A stretch of DNA of 64,000 nucleotides from Lingula anatina. Lineage: Eukaryota > Brachiopoda > Lingulata > Lingulida > Lingulidae. Shown in pieces: positions 50,101 through 62,550 of the stretch. Positions within the stretch are counted from its first letter, which is position 1; each line of letters starts with the position of its first letter. A program made the position numbers and the translations under genes. Location of the stretch: assembly GCF_001039355.2 (NCBI RefSeq), contig NW_019773670.1, positions 133,661 through 197,660 of the forward strand, read 5' to 3'. The notes under the pieces were generated by a model. That model was not told where the DNA came from. It did no database searches and saw only the letters and a list, made by a program, of their open reading frames with translations.

Positions 50101-53100
50101 AAGAAACCAAATAAAAGAACAGAACCTGTACGATCAGGGACTGCTAGTGGGGCCAGAAGGAATAACCCACATCCACCAGAGGTGAGTGATGCTACCAGGA
50201 TCCAATGATGTTGGCCTTTTGTGTTAATTTCTTAATTGTTAGTTTCCCGCCCATTTATCTATTTATTTATTTATTGTCTGCTGCGAAAATAGCTTAATAA
50301 GCTATTATTAATAAACGTAAAAATTAGCATGATAGGACGTTTATCAGGGGCGGATCCAGGATTATTTGAAGGGGGGGTGTCCGCAGATGCGAAGCCGACC
50401 CCTCCCTCCCCCCCTCCCCCCCCCTCCCCCGCCCTCCAGTTGAATTGGTTTCTGAACTTTTGTAGTTATACTGTCATGACTGAACAGAGTCTTTTAGTAA
50501 GTTTTCTGAGTTTGTTAAAGGAGAGATAGGTCTTGAATTTTGTCCATGGATAGGCCGAGTGTGAACCCGTGGGGCGCACCTAATGATCGTGGCCTATGTT
50601 TAACAGCACAACTGTCGCAATCTGAATTATGTACATCCCAAAGTTTTCGTTGAGTCTCTGATTACGCTATGTTTTGAAAGATGTGATTATTATATCATCA
50701 ATGTTCCCTGTCGAATGAATTTAAATCCATTTCCTGGTTATAAATCTGATGCCGTCTTTATAGTCATCATTAATGCACAATGCTCTCACGTAGCTGCGAT
50801 GGCCGAGTGGTTAAGGCGTTGGACTTGAAATCCAATGGGATTTTCCCTCGCAGGTTCGAATCCTGCTCGCAGCGTAACATTTTTCTTTTCTTTTTTTTTT
50901 TTGCTTTGACTCCGTAATTTAAGTAAAGTTTTCGAAGAATTTTAGGTATTCCATAAAATTTAATAAAAAGAAATAGAAATAAAAAATAATTTTAATTCAT
51001 ACTTGCTGTAAGTACAATAGGAGGCAATCCACACAGCGTGTCCTATGGCGACGAAAGGCAAATATTCAAATAGTCACCAACATGCAAGGGGTGCAAGGGT
51101 TCCATAAGTTAAATTTGATAATGTGTTAATAGTTTAATTGAATTTTATTAAATTCTTAATGTTGATTCATCTATTATTTATTTCAAAAGACCACTTAATA
51201 AGCTTTACAATGTTTGATTTCAAAATATTTCTTTTCATGCTCAATTGGCTATATTGTATACATTTTAAGTTAATGCTAAATTAAACATGGAGAAAAGAAA
51301 AGAAAGAAACGTCAGGCATCGATCAAAGAGATTTTATGTTAACAAGTAGAAGTGAAAAGTAAGCACTTGACACTGTTTAAAATACTCTTAATAAAAAAGG
51401 TAACTTTCACTGACGGCGACAATATGGCATGCTGCACAACAATAGCTCAGGCATTTGAATAGGTATTCAGCATAGAGCAAATAAAAGAAAAATCGAAACC
51501 TCACACTGTTGCATTATTGATAAATATTTCATGTGTACCTCGGTGGTCTTTGTTTCAGTCTTTTATGGTGTGGAAGTTTCCTAAGAGATCCATAACGGAG
51601 GGGGACTACAGTGAGTGGGCCACGCCACTCAGCGACACCATCATGGAGCAGGTCATGAGGAATAAATTCAGGTCCACGTACCAGGAGGATTTTCTCGGGA
51701 TTCCACAAGGTAAAAAAGACATTTTTTATTGAAATGATAATGCACTTTTTACTATTATCTGGAATGGCCTATGCAGCCGCGCAGTTACAGTGCATTTGCG
51801 TATCATTTGCGTTGCTAGGCACTTGCAGCCCAGGGACTAGTTTCAAAGCGTATAGTCCATACTAAACAATACGAGCAAAACAATTTACAGCAACTTAATA
51901 ATAAAAAGAAACCTAATGGATTATTATTTATTATTATTATTATTTTTTTTTTACTTATTTGTCCTTTTCTTTGGCAATAGGCTTCCAAATGAAGAACGCG
52001 TTTGACGTGTCTAAGGACTGGAAATCTCAAGTTCCCTTCACCTTGGACTCCAGCACTCGGTATTCCTACCAGCAGCCCAACCAGCAGCCGGAGTTACAGG
52101 GGAACACCAGCAGATACGGTTGCAATAGGAACAAGCTTGTGCCAGCCAGCGGAGCCGGTGAGTTATACAGCGGGATAATACACATAGGTTTTACTTTAAA
52201 TTGCAAGCATGACTGCATAATGTGCAACCATTTCCCCAATTTGCTATATGAATATACAAAGAAAGAATGATAAAAAATAAAAAATAAAAGCGGATTTCAT
52301 AAGGAATGTCAAAACTGATTTAGTCTACTCCTTCAGATTATTGTAACATTTTTTTCATCTCTTAGTTGTACAACCCACCACGATAATATTTTATTTTGTT
52401 TTTTGATTTGTAGTTCCAACATGCTCAGAGCGCATGATGCACCTGAAAACGAGAACCACGTACGATCGTGAATACAACGAAAAAGCTCAGCCTCGTCCTC
52501 TGCGAGATCTCAACAAATCTCTTGGTGCTAACGCCATTCAGGGCTACATGGCAACTCACAGGCTTGGCAGCAAAGGTAAAAACACAAGTCGTTTGTTTCT
52601 AAATTAATGCAGCATGCACAGTGTCTAACTAAGTATAATCTGCATTTGTATTCATACTAACATTAGTATTGCCGTAAGCTTCGTTAAGCAAAACTTGTTG
52701 CCTTTTAATGTTTTCTCCAACTAACATCGTACCTTATCTGCTTTGTAAAGCTTCCAAAGGAAAATCAAAATAAACGGAATGCAAACAATGCATACTATGG
52801 TAAGACTGCAAAACAGTTGCCCGTGCTGAGAATGTCTGGAGATTCAATTGCCGTGTATTTTCTTTCTCTCTTATTTTTTTTTATCTCATCGTGATAGTAT
52901 TTGGTTCTATTTTTATTCATTGCACTGGGCGAGCAACCAAGTGATTGTGCTGAGTAACAAGCCCATTTGTTCTGCTGTTTTGTTTATTTTTTTCCCTGTT
53001 GTTTGTGTTTGCCTTTTTAATCTTTCACCAAGAAAAGTAAAAAAAAATTGCAAACAATTAATTATTTCAGGACGTAAAAAGTTGACAAAACAAATATATA

Positions 53101-53416
53101 GTCAATATTGTTAAAATGGTTTTTACCTTCTTTATCTCCTTCATTTTTGAAGGTGTGAATGTGGCGATGTGCTTACGCTACTGAATTATCTTATTTTTAA
53201 TAAAAGTTAAAGCCATAGGCGTAGAATACGTAATGATTTTTACTTTTTTTCTCTCTTACAGAAAGGGAAATTCTCTCCGGTATGGTAGCAGACCTTCAGA
53301 ATCTGCCGCGCCCTCCTTCCAATGCGTCGTCAAGGAAATCACGTGTTCCCATGGATACCATGGACATGTATGCCACAGGGCCAACCTGGGTGTCAACATG
53401 GGTGGGGCCCACGTAG
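47130..53416 (+). CDS. TEX26-like protein
   Basis: Eight exons: 47130-47237, 48637-48817, 49641-49734, 50019-50181, 51559-51709, 51981-52157, 52414-52575 and 53262-53416 (stop TAG), 396 residues in frame. The start ATG lies in aacATGGCGGCAac, a good initiation context. There is no signal peptide or membrane segment. The protein carries short, spaced tyrosine motifs: FTTYEREYY, ATTYDEEFYKKP, STYQEDFLGIP, TTYDREYNEK, plus SRYGCN followed by LVPASGAVP. The order and spacing of the later motifs (FLW/VWKFP, YGC, PASGAVP, TTYxxxY) recall vertebrate testis-expressed protein 26; that match is from memory and unverified. Repeated T-x-Y-x-x-x-F/Y motifs are common in proteins that bind inside ciliary microtubules, so a sperm or cilium role is a reasonable guess. 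The tRNA at 50793 lies in its fourth intron. An AATAAA follows at 53911. Confidence 0.72.
48108..48146. repeat. Near-perfect 39-bp palindrome
   Basis: The arms agctgttaccgtaaa and tttacggtaacagct are exact reverse complements around an AT-rich centre, which is itself almost symmetrical. It lies in intron 1 of the TEX26-like gene. Confidence 0.9.
50345..50440. mobile_element. Partial DNA-transposon end related to 10724-10978
   Basis: CAGGGGCGGATCCAGGATTA, followed by a G run, matches the left end of the 10.7-kb element. No matching right end is visible, and the sequence passes into a C-rich run, so the copy is truncated. Confidence 0.6.
50793..50874 (+). tRNA. tRNA-Ser (UGA anticodon)
   Basis: 82 nt without intron. 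The acceptor arms GCTGCGA and TCGCAGC pair fully, with discriminator G. The anticodon stem-loop TTGGA-CTTGAAA-TCCAA gives anticodon TGA. A long variable arm, typical of serine, is present. The A box is TGGCCGAGTGG and the B box GGTTCGAATCC. A T-rich pol III terminator starts at about 50880. CCA is not encoded, as expected for a eukaryote. The gene lies in an intron of the TEX26-like gene, same strand. Confidence 0.96.
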
Positions 53417-53910
53417 GGATCAGAGATAGCTTTAGACTTATAAAATATATATGAAAATATTTACTGTCACTGCAGTAGACAGGTTGTGCTAATTCAACGA
53501 TTATAATATGATCAACGCTAGATCTCATGTTTTAAAACAATTGACATGTACATCATTGTTGGGTTATGTGTTCATTGAAAGTAACTGGGAAAAGCTTTAC
53601 AGGAGGTTTTGTCTCTCAACTTAAAGAATCTGTTTTTACTACTAAATAGACTGTGATCGAAACGTGTGTTATGCAGACTGCAAGTTCAAGAAACTCGATG
53701 ACAAAAATCAAAACTAGTCTACTCGACGCTAAGCTTCGAATTTGCTCAATTATTGAATGATATATTCTTGTTCGTGAACTGTCAGTCATATCTAGTGTGT
53801 GCAAAATCTGCGTGAAAGGCTTTTGTTATTATTATCAATATTATCTCTACTTGTTTGCATTGTCTCTAAGATGTGGCACGTATTTGTCACGACTCAGTAT
53901 TTGGTTGCTC

Positions 53911-53916
53911 AATAAA
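53911..53916 (+). terminator. Polyadenylation signal AATAAA, TEX26-like gene
   Basis: AATAAA about 495 bp after the TAG stop, followed by a GT-rich stretch (caatgttgtttttcgtg) that fits a downstream element. Confidence 0.5.
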
Positions 53917-56900
53917 TTTATGAAACAATGTTGTTTTTCGTGAGGAATGCGACAGGTGCGACATAGTGTGCTCTGCGCTAGCTGAAGCATTTCAGTTGTC
54001 GTCAGAAAAATAAGATCATTTCAAAAGCGATGTTGATGAATGATGGCCTTACCTTTCAAATTCTAGTGAAAAAATAGCCTTTTTCATTTTCATTTGATTT
54101 GCTTTATCTTTTAGAAGAAGAACTGCGCGATTTTGAAACAATATTACCATGGAAACTTCTGTGCTAAAGTAACCCAACCGTATTCTTCAAAAACAAAACT
54201 TGACTCGAAATAAAACTGTTCATAGTTAGAAAACACGTTTCCTGTGGGAATTAATATTCTGAATGTTTTACAACTGCAATGGTGTCCAAAGAGGAAAAAT
54301 ATCTTTACGGGGCGCAATCGTATGAGTCTCTGTCCCACTTACTGTATCTTTTTCAAATTCATTCATATGTGAAGGTGAGGTTGAGAAAGGCTGAGCACGA
54401 ATTAAACGTATCTTCTCCAGCACAACGTACTCAACGCAAAGCTGGTTGCCCGCCGCAACGAGAGAACTGACGTCACGTCCGTAACCCGATCCAAAGAGCT
54501 AGTAGTAAAGGGGGATATCAAGGCGTAGATTATTTGGGACTGAGGAAGGAAAAGTACGAAACTGATCTCAAAAGGTGAAAAAAAAAACACATTCGTACTT
54601 TTAGATTGAGCGAGACAGAAAAGTTATTGTATGCGACTAATAGAGACTGCCATGGCAAGAAAACGTTGACGTAATGCAAAAGTAACGCGTGCTTGACCGA
54701 GCCTCCTCCCGGTGTTCATAATCTATAAACTGACACGAGAGCCGAGCCGTGTCATTTTATCCCAGTTATACCGGGGCAATCAAGGAAAACGCGCCTTATT
54801 ATCCATAGGACGCCTGTGACGTTCCGGATCAGAAATAACATTTATAAATCAAACAAAATAATAATTTTCGAACATTTCAACTTACTCGGTATAACAATAA
54901 TTAAACCAACTGATATCAAAATTTACTTCAAACAATTCCAGCGCCTGCAAAAACATTAAAATTCTGCTCCGTTGTCCGTTGTTTATTCTTCCGTAGACTG
55001 AAGTCGGAAGCTGGAATTGAGTAGAGCTCTCCCCGGCAAGTAATGACAGACATGCTGCACATCTGGAGGTGGCAGGACGCACTCGCCCTCCTCAGCCTTA
55101 TATGTAGGCTGCTATGACGTGGGAAGCCCGAAACGCACTCCTAGGGATGTCTTAGTGTCGGGGTTACAAAACATGTAAACAATTCTATTGGGTATCCTGC
55201 GACACGGTCAAAGAGTTCAATTAATTGCTTGGCTAAAACGAGTCTTTTACTTGGAATTTCTAGGAATTCCGGAATGGCTCAGGACGCAGTGCGATAGCGT
55301 GGAAGTACCTCTGCAGCATATTAAACGAAGGGATGCAAGTATATATTATCAGAAATCTACTAGGCACAGCGCACCGCTGAGATTGGAAACCACAAATCCG
55401 GGATCTACAGGCGACTGATTTTTCATTCCTATATGCATTATCAACACTGACACCACGAGTCATAGGGCAATTGGAAAATATTGGTAAGGAACGCCTGGTT
55501 CGATAATAAACGCTCCGGTTCTTAGGGCATTCAGCGGCAGGTTATAGAAAGTCTGAGGAATAGCACGCACTGTGCAGAAAACCCGGGCAGAAGGATCATT
55601 TGGGTCTTTGAATTTCCTTGAAAATCGAGGGTAGGGCGGCAATATTTCCTAGAAACTGATATTGGCTCTGGACATAGCTTTTCCCGATGACAAGCTCGAA
55701 TCGGGTCTGGAAACGCTTCCTTGCACAAATTCCTGGGAAGCCTTTACTGTTCCGTTTGTAGCTGACGAATTATGCGAACGCCAGAGGGACCGCCAAGGAA
55801 TGCAGTATCACTGGTATAGACTCTTCGTGCTAGAGCTAAATGGGATTTGAGAAGAAAATACCATCGGTGGAAGAGAGTAAGTGAGCTTTACTATGAATTT
55901 CATTGTAGTCTCGTTGTTATTATTATTCGCCGGATATTGGCCGTGATAAGAGCGTTAGTATTCTGTTTTGTGTAAAATCCATGCTATATGGTACTGTCTG
56001 TATCAGCTTTCAAAACAAGAACCGGTCTCGTTTTTACGCAGCGCTCGTATGAAATGGTAATAGTCGAAGGTTGACTTTATTACGTAATCTCAGAAATAGT
56101 TTCATCAAGATAGTAATTAATATCAACATATCCAATGATCATTCATTATAACCTAAAATCACCCTTTCAATAGTTTATCTAATAATCATATGAAGCGGTA
56201 GGCCCATTGGCGCATGTACTAATACTAGTAAGTAAATGTGGTTATATTGGTGTAGCAGTCATGTAGTTAAGTGCAAGACAGCTCAATACTTAATGACACG
56301 GCCTAACCTGACGACAGCAGACAGTGACAGGCATAAGATAACACATGCTCCAACGTACGACACAACCACAGAGAAAGAACCACATTGCTGTGTTGGAGAC
56401 CCGGTCATATTCATAATCATGCTGCAGCCAGGAATAATGATGTAGCCAGAAATGTGCATTCCACGATAAGAGAGGAAAACGAACATCAGAAGATGCTCGA
56501 GCAAAGGTGATTACTGCTATTCTGGTATCAAAGGATTGCATAGTATCGCATCATGAACATCTTATCAACCTGGGCAGAGCAAGCATGAGAGAGCGTTCTG
56601 GGAATTGGTGCGACGATGAGGTATGCAGGCAGCAAGAGGAGGTCACCCCGTTAATTTGTTTGAACGAATTTGCAATAGAATGAGGCGAAATTTCGCTCAA
56701 AATAATAAGGACGAGTAAAAGGAAAGAAACCATGAGGTTTACATCAAGTGGGAGGTCAGACGTCCATTTCTGCAGCAGGAGATTAGCTGCAGAATCAGTC
56801 AAACATGCCGGCGAAGATGTTGAGAATTCTGGCTCATTAACCACAACCATACATGTACATGAAACCCATTATTTTGTGAGCCATGCAAACATTTTAAAGA

Positions 56901-59900
56901 TATAAAGACTAAATTAAATGCTTGGTTCTAAAGACTTGCAGTAGGCCGGTGTATTATGACATACCATCTGCAGGAGGCTGACTGGGAGGGTGGGTGGGTG
57001 GGGGCGGGGTGAGGGGGGATGACATACAACACTTCTGTATGCTGAGACTCTTTTTATCTTTATTATAAATTCTTTTTATGGCTCATTTCATTAACAAATT
57101 CATAGCGCTTTACAGAATATCTTTAATTATTTAGAATAATAACGATATATGAAAAAAATGACTCTGACAATAACATTAAAAAACACAAACAAGAATCATT
57201 TCTAGTTTGTTTTTGTTTTTTTTTTTTCAATTTCTTAAATTTGTAAATATCTGTCTAAATATCTGTTTTCAGTAAGTTCTTAAAAGAATCAGCGCATATT
57301 AACTCAGCTCCAAGTTTGAGATAAATATGTAAAAATCACAGAATCAAAATTTAACAGCCACACTGGCACGCTCGACCTAGACCTTGACAGCGCAGTCAGC
57401 TGTACATATTGCGGAGTATCATACTAATATAATAAATTTATTTTAAGTCTAAAATCCATTTAAACTCGAACTACTGAGTCTTATCCTCAGATTCAGGTGT
57501 AAAAAAGATAGACATGCGATCAACGTAATTTGACGTATACATTGTTGACAACCCTAATTACATGCCATGCGTATCAAATAGAGAAAATGCATGAAATACC
57601 ACTGTGGCTTATTTCATCACTTTCTGAGAAATCCCGTCACGGTTTATTCTTTGATTGAACTGCCTGACACATAGGCATAAATGGAACATCTTGCGCGCAT
57701 TAATGTTGAATGAACAACAAATGTATTAATTGCTTCTGTTGTTTTTTTTAAGTCTTATTTCTGGAAAATGACATCAAGCTACCGTCACATGGTTTTGAAT
57801 TGATTACCCAGTTAAACTAATCAACACCTAAACAACACGAAAAGACGCTGCTTGCACGCACTTTTTTCGAGCGTATGCCAGCAGCTACTGATTTACAGTG
57901 ATTATACCCTTGTTTTACCAGTGGTGATTAAACAGCAAACGCGAATTCCTAGAATAATTTTCAGAAACTTTCCTGGAAGTGAAGATATCCCCGATTATCC
58001 CAGTCCGTCTTATCACTGGAACAATGCTCTAACGGCTCGACACCTTGGCAGCTATAATACATCAAACCTGTGCTGCCGAGTCTTGTTTAAAGGGGCTCAG
58101 GAGGCATCTCTTATTAGAAACGCGTTCCAGGTTATGATGCCCGCAGGCTGGCTAGGGATACCTGTAAAGTAGGCCTAGATCTTATTCAATCACATCATTA
58201 TGTATGATAAAGTCTTCTGACGGATGACTTTAAAAATTGATTAAATTCATTTGTGGTTGTACATTTTAAAAGCCGCCCTCCTCCCCTCCCCCTCCCCCTC
58301 CCCCCCCCCCCCAAAAAAAAAAAAAAAGAAATAACATTTCTGCTCATATCCCACAAATTGCCAATATCCCAGGTAATTGAGATCCACCGTCAACATTTTG
58401 TTTACTAGGAAATATGATAGCAATTTTTCTGCAAATGTTTGGGCATTTCTCTTCTTCAAAGGTAGGATCTTATTGTGGCTTTACTGTTCTACCTGCACCC
58501 TGAATTTCACATACCCATTCACCCAATGCACCCTTTCCGTCACAAGCCAATACTGGTCATAAAGGGGGAGTATTTTCAATAAACTTTTAACTTCAAGGCA
58601 GCTAATAAATGCATCCAAGGCCTCTGAAGGAGAAATACATCTTTGATATTTGAATTATTAATCTACATCTATCACAGTCTGCGGCCGCCATTAAAGAAGC
58701 TCAGTCTTGAAATGATTTCATAGTTCGGTTGGGACGTTTTTGATCTCTGACGCCTCACACGTCCAAGATGCTTTGAGATCCACAAGTTATTTTCTAGCTG
58801 TCAGGATCACTTAAATGGCAAGCGGCCTCACTCCTAATTTAATATTCCCATTTTCTTACTATTTCTTCATCTTGTCGAGATCGACATGCACACGACTAGG
58901 GAGGCATAAAACGTCGTTCGTGTCCAGTGGAATAATTCCCTCATTCTGGTTCTCAAAACTGATGAATGAATGAATGAAAAAAGTCAGTTTGCAGGGGAAA
59001 AAAATCGATATACAACAAATGTAAATTGAGAAAAAGTCTCAAAATAACTATCAGAAGCACATAATCTGCGTGGCTCAGACAAGATATCAAGACTACGTAT
59101 GGCCTTCTGACTCCTAGAATGAATACCGTTCATTCTACAAGGCACGCGTGCCTCCTGTGCTATGTGCTATATCAAGAAATAGATTATCTCACAAGTGAGA
59201 GAAATTTACCGACAGCTCTAACCTATTTTTTCGGAGATCCGTGGTAATTAAAATAGACTCGGGTGTTATATATATATGCAACCACGCGTGGGAATTACTA
59301 AAAATCAACCAATGAGCAAAAATAGTCGCGCGTTTCACATTCTTAGTAGAACACGTAGGTCTACTAGCTTTGTACACACCCACCAAAATGTCCCTGCCCA
59401 TCAACTATGATAAAATATGACCTTGAACCTTTCCATCTCTTATAGACAGGAGTCTACCACTTACCTTCCTATGTATGCTACTGTAAATATATCAAAATTA
59501 TTGAATATTTAATGCACTACAGACAGTGATAAATAATAAATGAATTTCGCGCGCCAATTTATCATCGTCCGCCAGTATTGAGACAGCTGCATTCGATGCC
59601 CCTTTTAACAACAATCAGACATATGATAGTTTTCAGGCCAATCTGAATGATCACGATAAATGCTTTCAAGATGCGATTTTTCATAAAAACAGAGTGTCTG
59701 CATCCTTAAATGTATTATTACAATAATTTTGGCATGACAGTCCAGAAAAAAAAGTCGGACAATAAACAAAATGACAATTGTTGGGGGAAGTGTGGACTAT
59801 GTAGGAATTTTTAAAAGTAAAAGACGATTCGAATTTCTCTTGTCAGCCCGTGAAAAGGTCGGCCCAGTTGTAGCTTTGAAGTCAATGTAGTACAGGGCGT

Positions 59901-61249
59901 GATGAACACGTCGTCTGTATATGAAAAATAGTAGGGCAGGTGTCACACTACTATATTCTGACGGCGAGAAAACCGAAATATGTATGTAAGGGAAACTATC
60001 TTTATCTTTGATAGAATCCATGTATTACGTTATTATCATTCCTTACTGAAAACTTGCCTGAAAGTCAGGTTAACCAAAGAATGACAAGTAGGAAACTATC
60101 GTCTGACTTGTAGGAACCAAAGAAATGATATCGCTTAAGCTTTAAGTGAATTAAGGCACACATTATTCAATAGGCATCATCTGAGATTACCCAAAGTCTC
60201 GCGACTTTACATAAAATTAAGCAAGTTTTCGTGGAATTTAGAGGCAATGGGGGTCAGAAGTAATGGCAGACTAGCAATTGCGGTGCAGCAACGAATAAAA
60301 AGTGACAGAATTTTTCCACGGATATTTTTCTTGTCGTTCTGTTAAAAGTTTTGTCGAATAACAGTCTATTGCAAAATAATATGCACTCATCATATTTTGT
60401 CACTTAAGTGTTATTTTTCTTATTGCTTTCTAAAACGACATTCCCCGCGCACGAAGTTTCACCAAAGTTTCACCATTACAGACAAAAAGTTAACCCATCT
60501 TCTACGCGGATTTTTACGTTTTCTGGCCATGACGTCATCTCAGATTATTTCCATTCATATTACCGAATTTTCATTCAATGACATCTTTACTTGCAGTTAT
60601 TTGTTAATGGTTTAAAAGAACTCTGAATCGTGCGTTTTCCACCTGTTGTCCAGCTCCCGTTCGCTCGCCCCAATTTTCCCACATATTCCTTCCAGCTACG
60701 AAAACAATCCCAGGCTAGCATGTGGTATAGAAAACATCGAACCAGGAACGCGGCACGAATTACGTGGACAGGCAAATATAAGCAACGCAGCAAAACAACG
60801 CAGAGATCACCCCATTCCACCTGTTGCAGGGCTGATGCCGTGAATAGATGCTAATTTGATTCACCCAACTGAAAAACAAAAAATCAGAGAAGGGTTATAC
60901 TTGGTCGCACCACTAACATGTATGCTGTATTAATACAAATCAAGTCAAATCAAGAAAGTTATTTTCTGGCCCAGTGGATGGCTTGACCAAGTGGCGTTCA
61001 ACAAGCACAATATCAAAATCTCAGCCTGAGCTGATACAGAGAACAACGCACATTATACTATAAACTCAGGCTGTCCACGCCCTACGTACTGCGTTAGGCT
61101 CAATGATATTTCGTATGAAAATCAAAACAGACAAAAATAATCAGAAACAAATTCGATGTAGATGTTTATCTTAACTATGCATTACATACGAAAATTAACG
61201 CAAAAATAATGAAAAATAACAATAATAAAAATACAAAGAGGCTAACTCT

Positions 61250-61290
<41 letters not shown>

Positions 61291-62550
61291 GATTGACCTT
61301 GATTCACTTCTGGATGTTGTTAACCAGTGGACCTGTAAAAAAGGGGGGGGGGGGGTAAGGGGGTGGAGTCAAAAAACTTCCCAAAGTAATCCATTGTTAA
61401 GAACCTATCTGGACCCAGTAAACTCGGTGGCCGCAAAAGCAGGTCTCTCCTATTCTTTTCGGTACGCTTTATATATGTGATAGGAAATGAAAAGTATCTT
61501 ATGTAAAAAGCCACTATAACAAAATCTAACACTCAAAGTTAAAGTATCTGTTAATCCCGGAAACCCCACGTGTGCTGCCGTAGGCGAATGGACATTTTAA
61601 TTTATTTTGTTGTGAACAAATTCTAAATTCTGACCCAAGATGAAATATAAGTGATTTCTACTGGATTATAGGTGTGTACTCTGAAAATGGCAGCGATGAA
61701 AACCCAGCTGTGTAAAGCTATGGAGAGGAAGATATAAATGTCCAGCTATTGTTACACGAGTTTTGAGGGGTTTAGAAATTCATCATCCATTGGATAGACT
61801 GGAAAACGTATTTGCTTAAATCGTTTGTTCACCATGAACCTCTCCGACCGCCGTGTTTGTCTGGACACAAAAGCCATGCCGTTTTAAGAATAGAATTATG
61901 CTGATGAAAAATAGAATAACAATACAAACACATACACGGGGTACCGATTACAGCTTATATGGACGGGCAATTAATATCAATACGGCGATATTAGTAAACT
62001 CGAGCATACGGCCTTAACTCCTTTGATCCAGAACTGTATGAAGAGATCGATCTAACTTCGATTTTCACCGTACTGAAAGACCTGCATAATTGAATGCTGA
62101 AAGATTTTATCATACGAAACCCGCTTTATAAAATTTTGAAGTCAGATGGAAAATGCGGTGAATAGTCACGTGAAAGGTTCCATTTCCTGAGTCCCGATAC
62201 AATCAAAGAAACGACATGGCACTGCCTCGGATAATACACGCTACACAATTAACAGCCGAAACTAAAAGGACTACTTAAAATACCTGGGATACCTGCGGCA
62301 CATTATTATTCATAAAGTGAGGAATGTATATTATAAGCAAATAATCAGAGACTGAAGTCGATCTGTAACGGCTGTCGGTTGGAGTTTTTAGTTTATGACA
62401 AGCATGAAAGTTTATATGTATTTCCCTACCCGCACGAATGCTAGACCCGCACCGTCGCACACAGTTCTCTGCATTCTATTCAATTAATCGCATGTGATAT
62501 CTGATGCCTAGTAATAACACGGGAGAGCTAGGGAAGATGGTGATCGTGCG
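53917..62550. other. No convincing gene
   Basis: Reading frames here are short and lack recognisable motifs. 54600-55860 is less AT-rich than its surroundings and might hold a promoter: on the minus strand an ACGTCA lies just upstream of CATATAAGG near 55100. Low-complexity runs occur at about 57000 (G-rich) and 58270-58330 (C then A). Confidence 0.4.
61251..61286. repeat. (CT)n microsatellite
   Basis: About eighteen CT units. Confidence 0.9.

Noticed and set aside
54882-55082. Minus-strand frame downstream of a TATA-like site at about 55100
   Set aside because: No ATG at its beginning and no recognisable protein; kept only as a possible promoter note.
56551-56850. Minus-strand open frame with a hydrophobic stretch (FLLLVLIIL)
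   Set aside because: Isolated and without family resemblance; frames of this length are expected by chance here.
57852-58172. Plus-strand open frame of 106 codons
   Set aside because: No start ATG at its beginning, no splice context and no recognisable motif.
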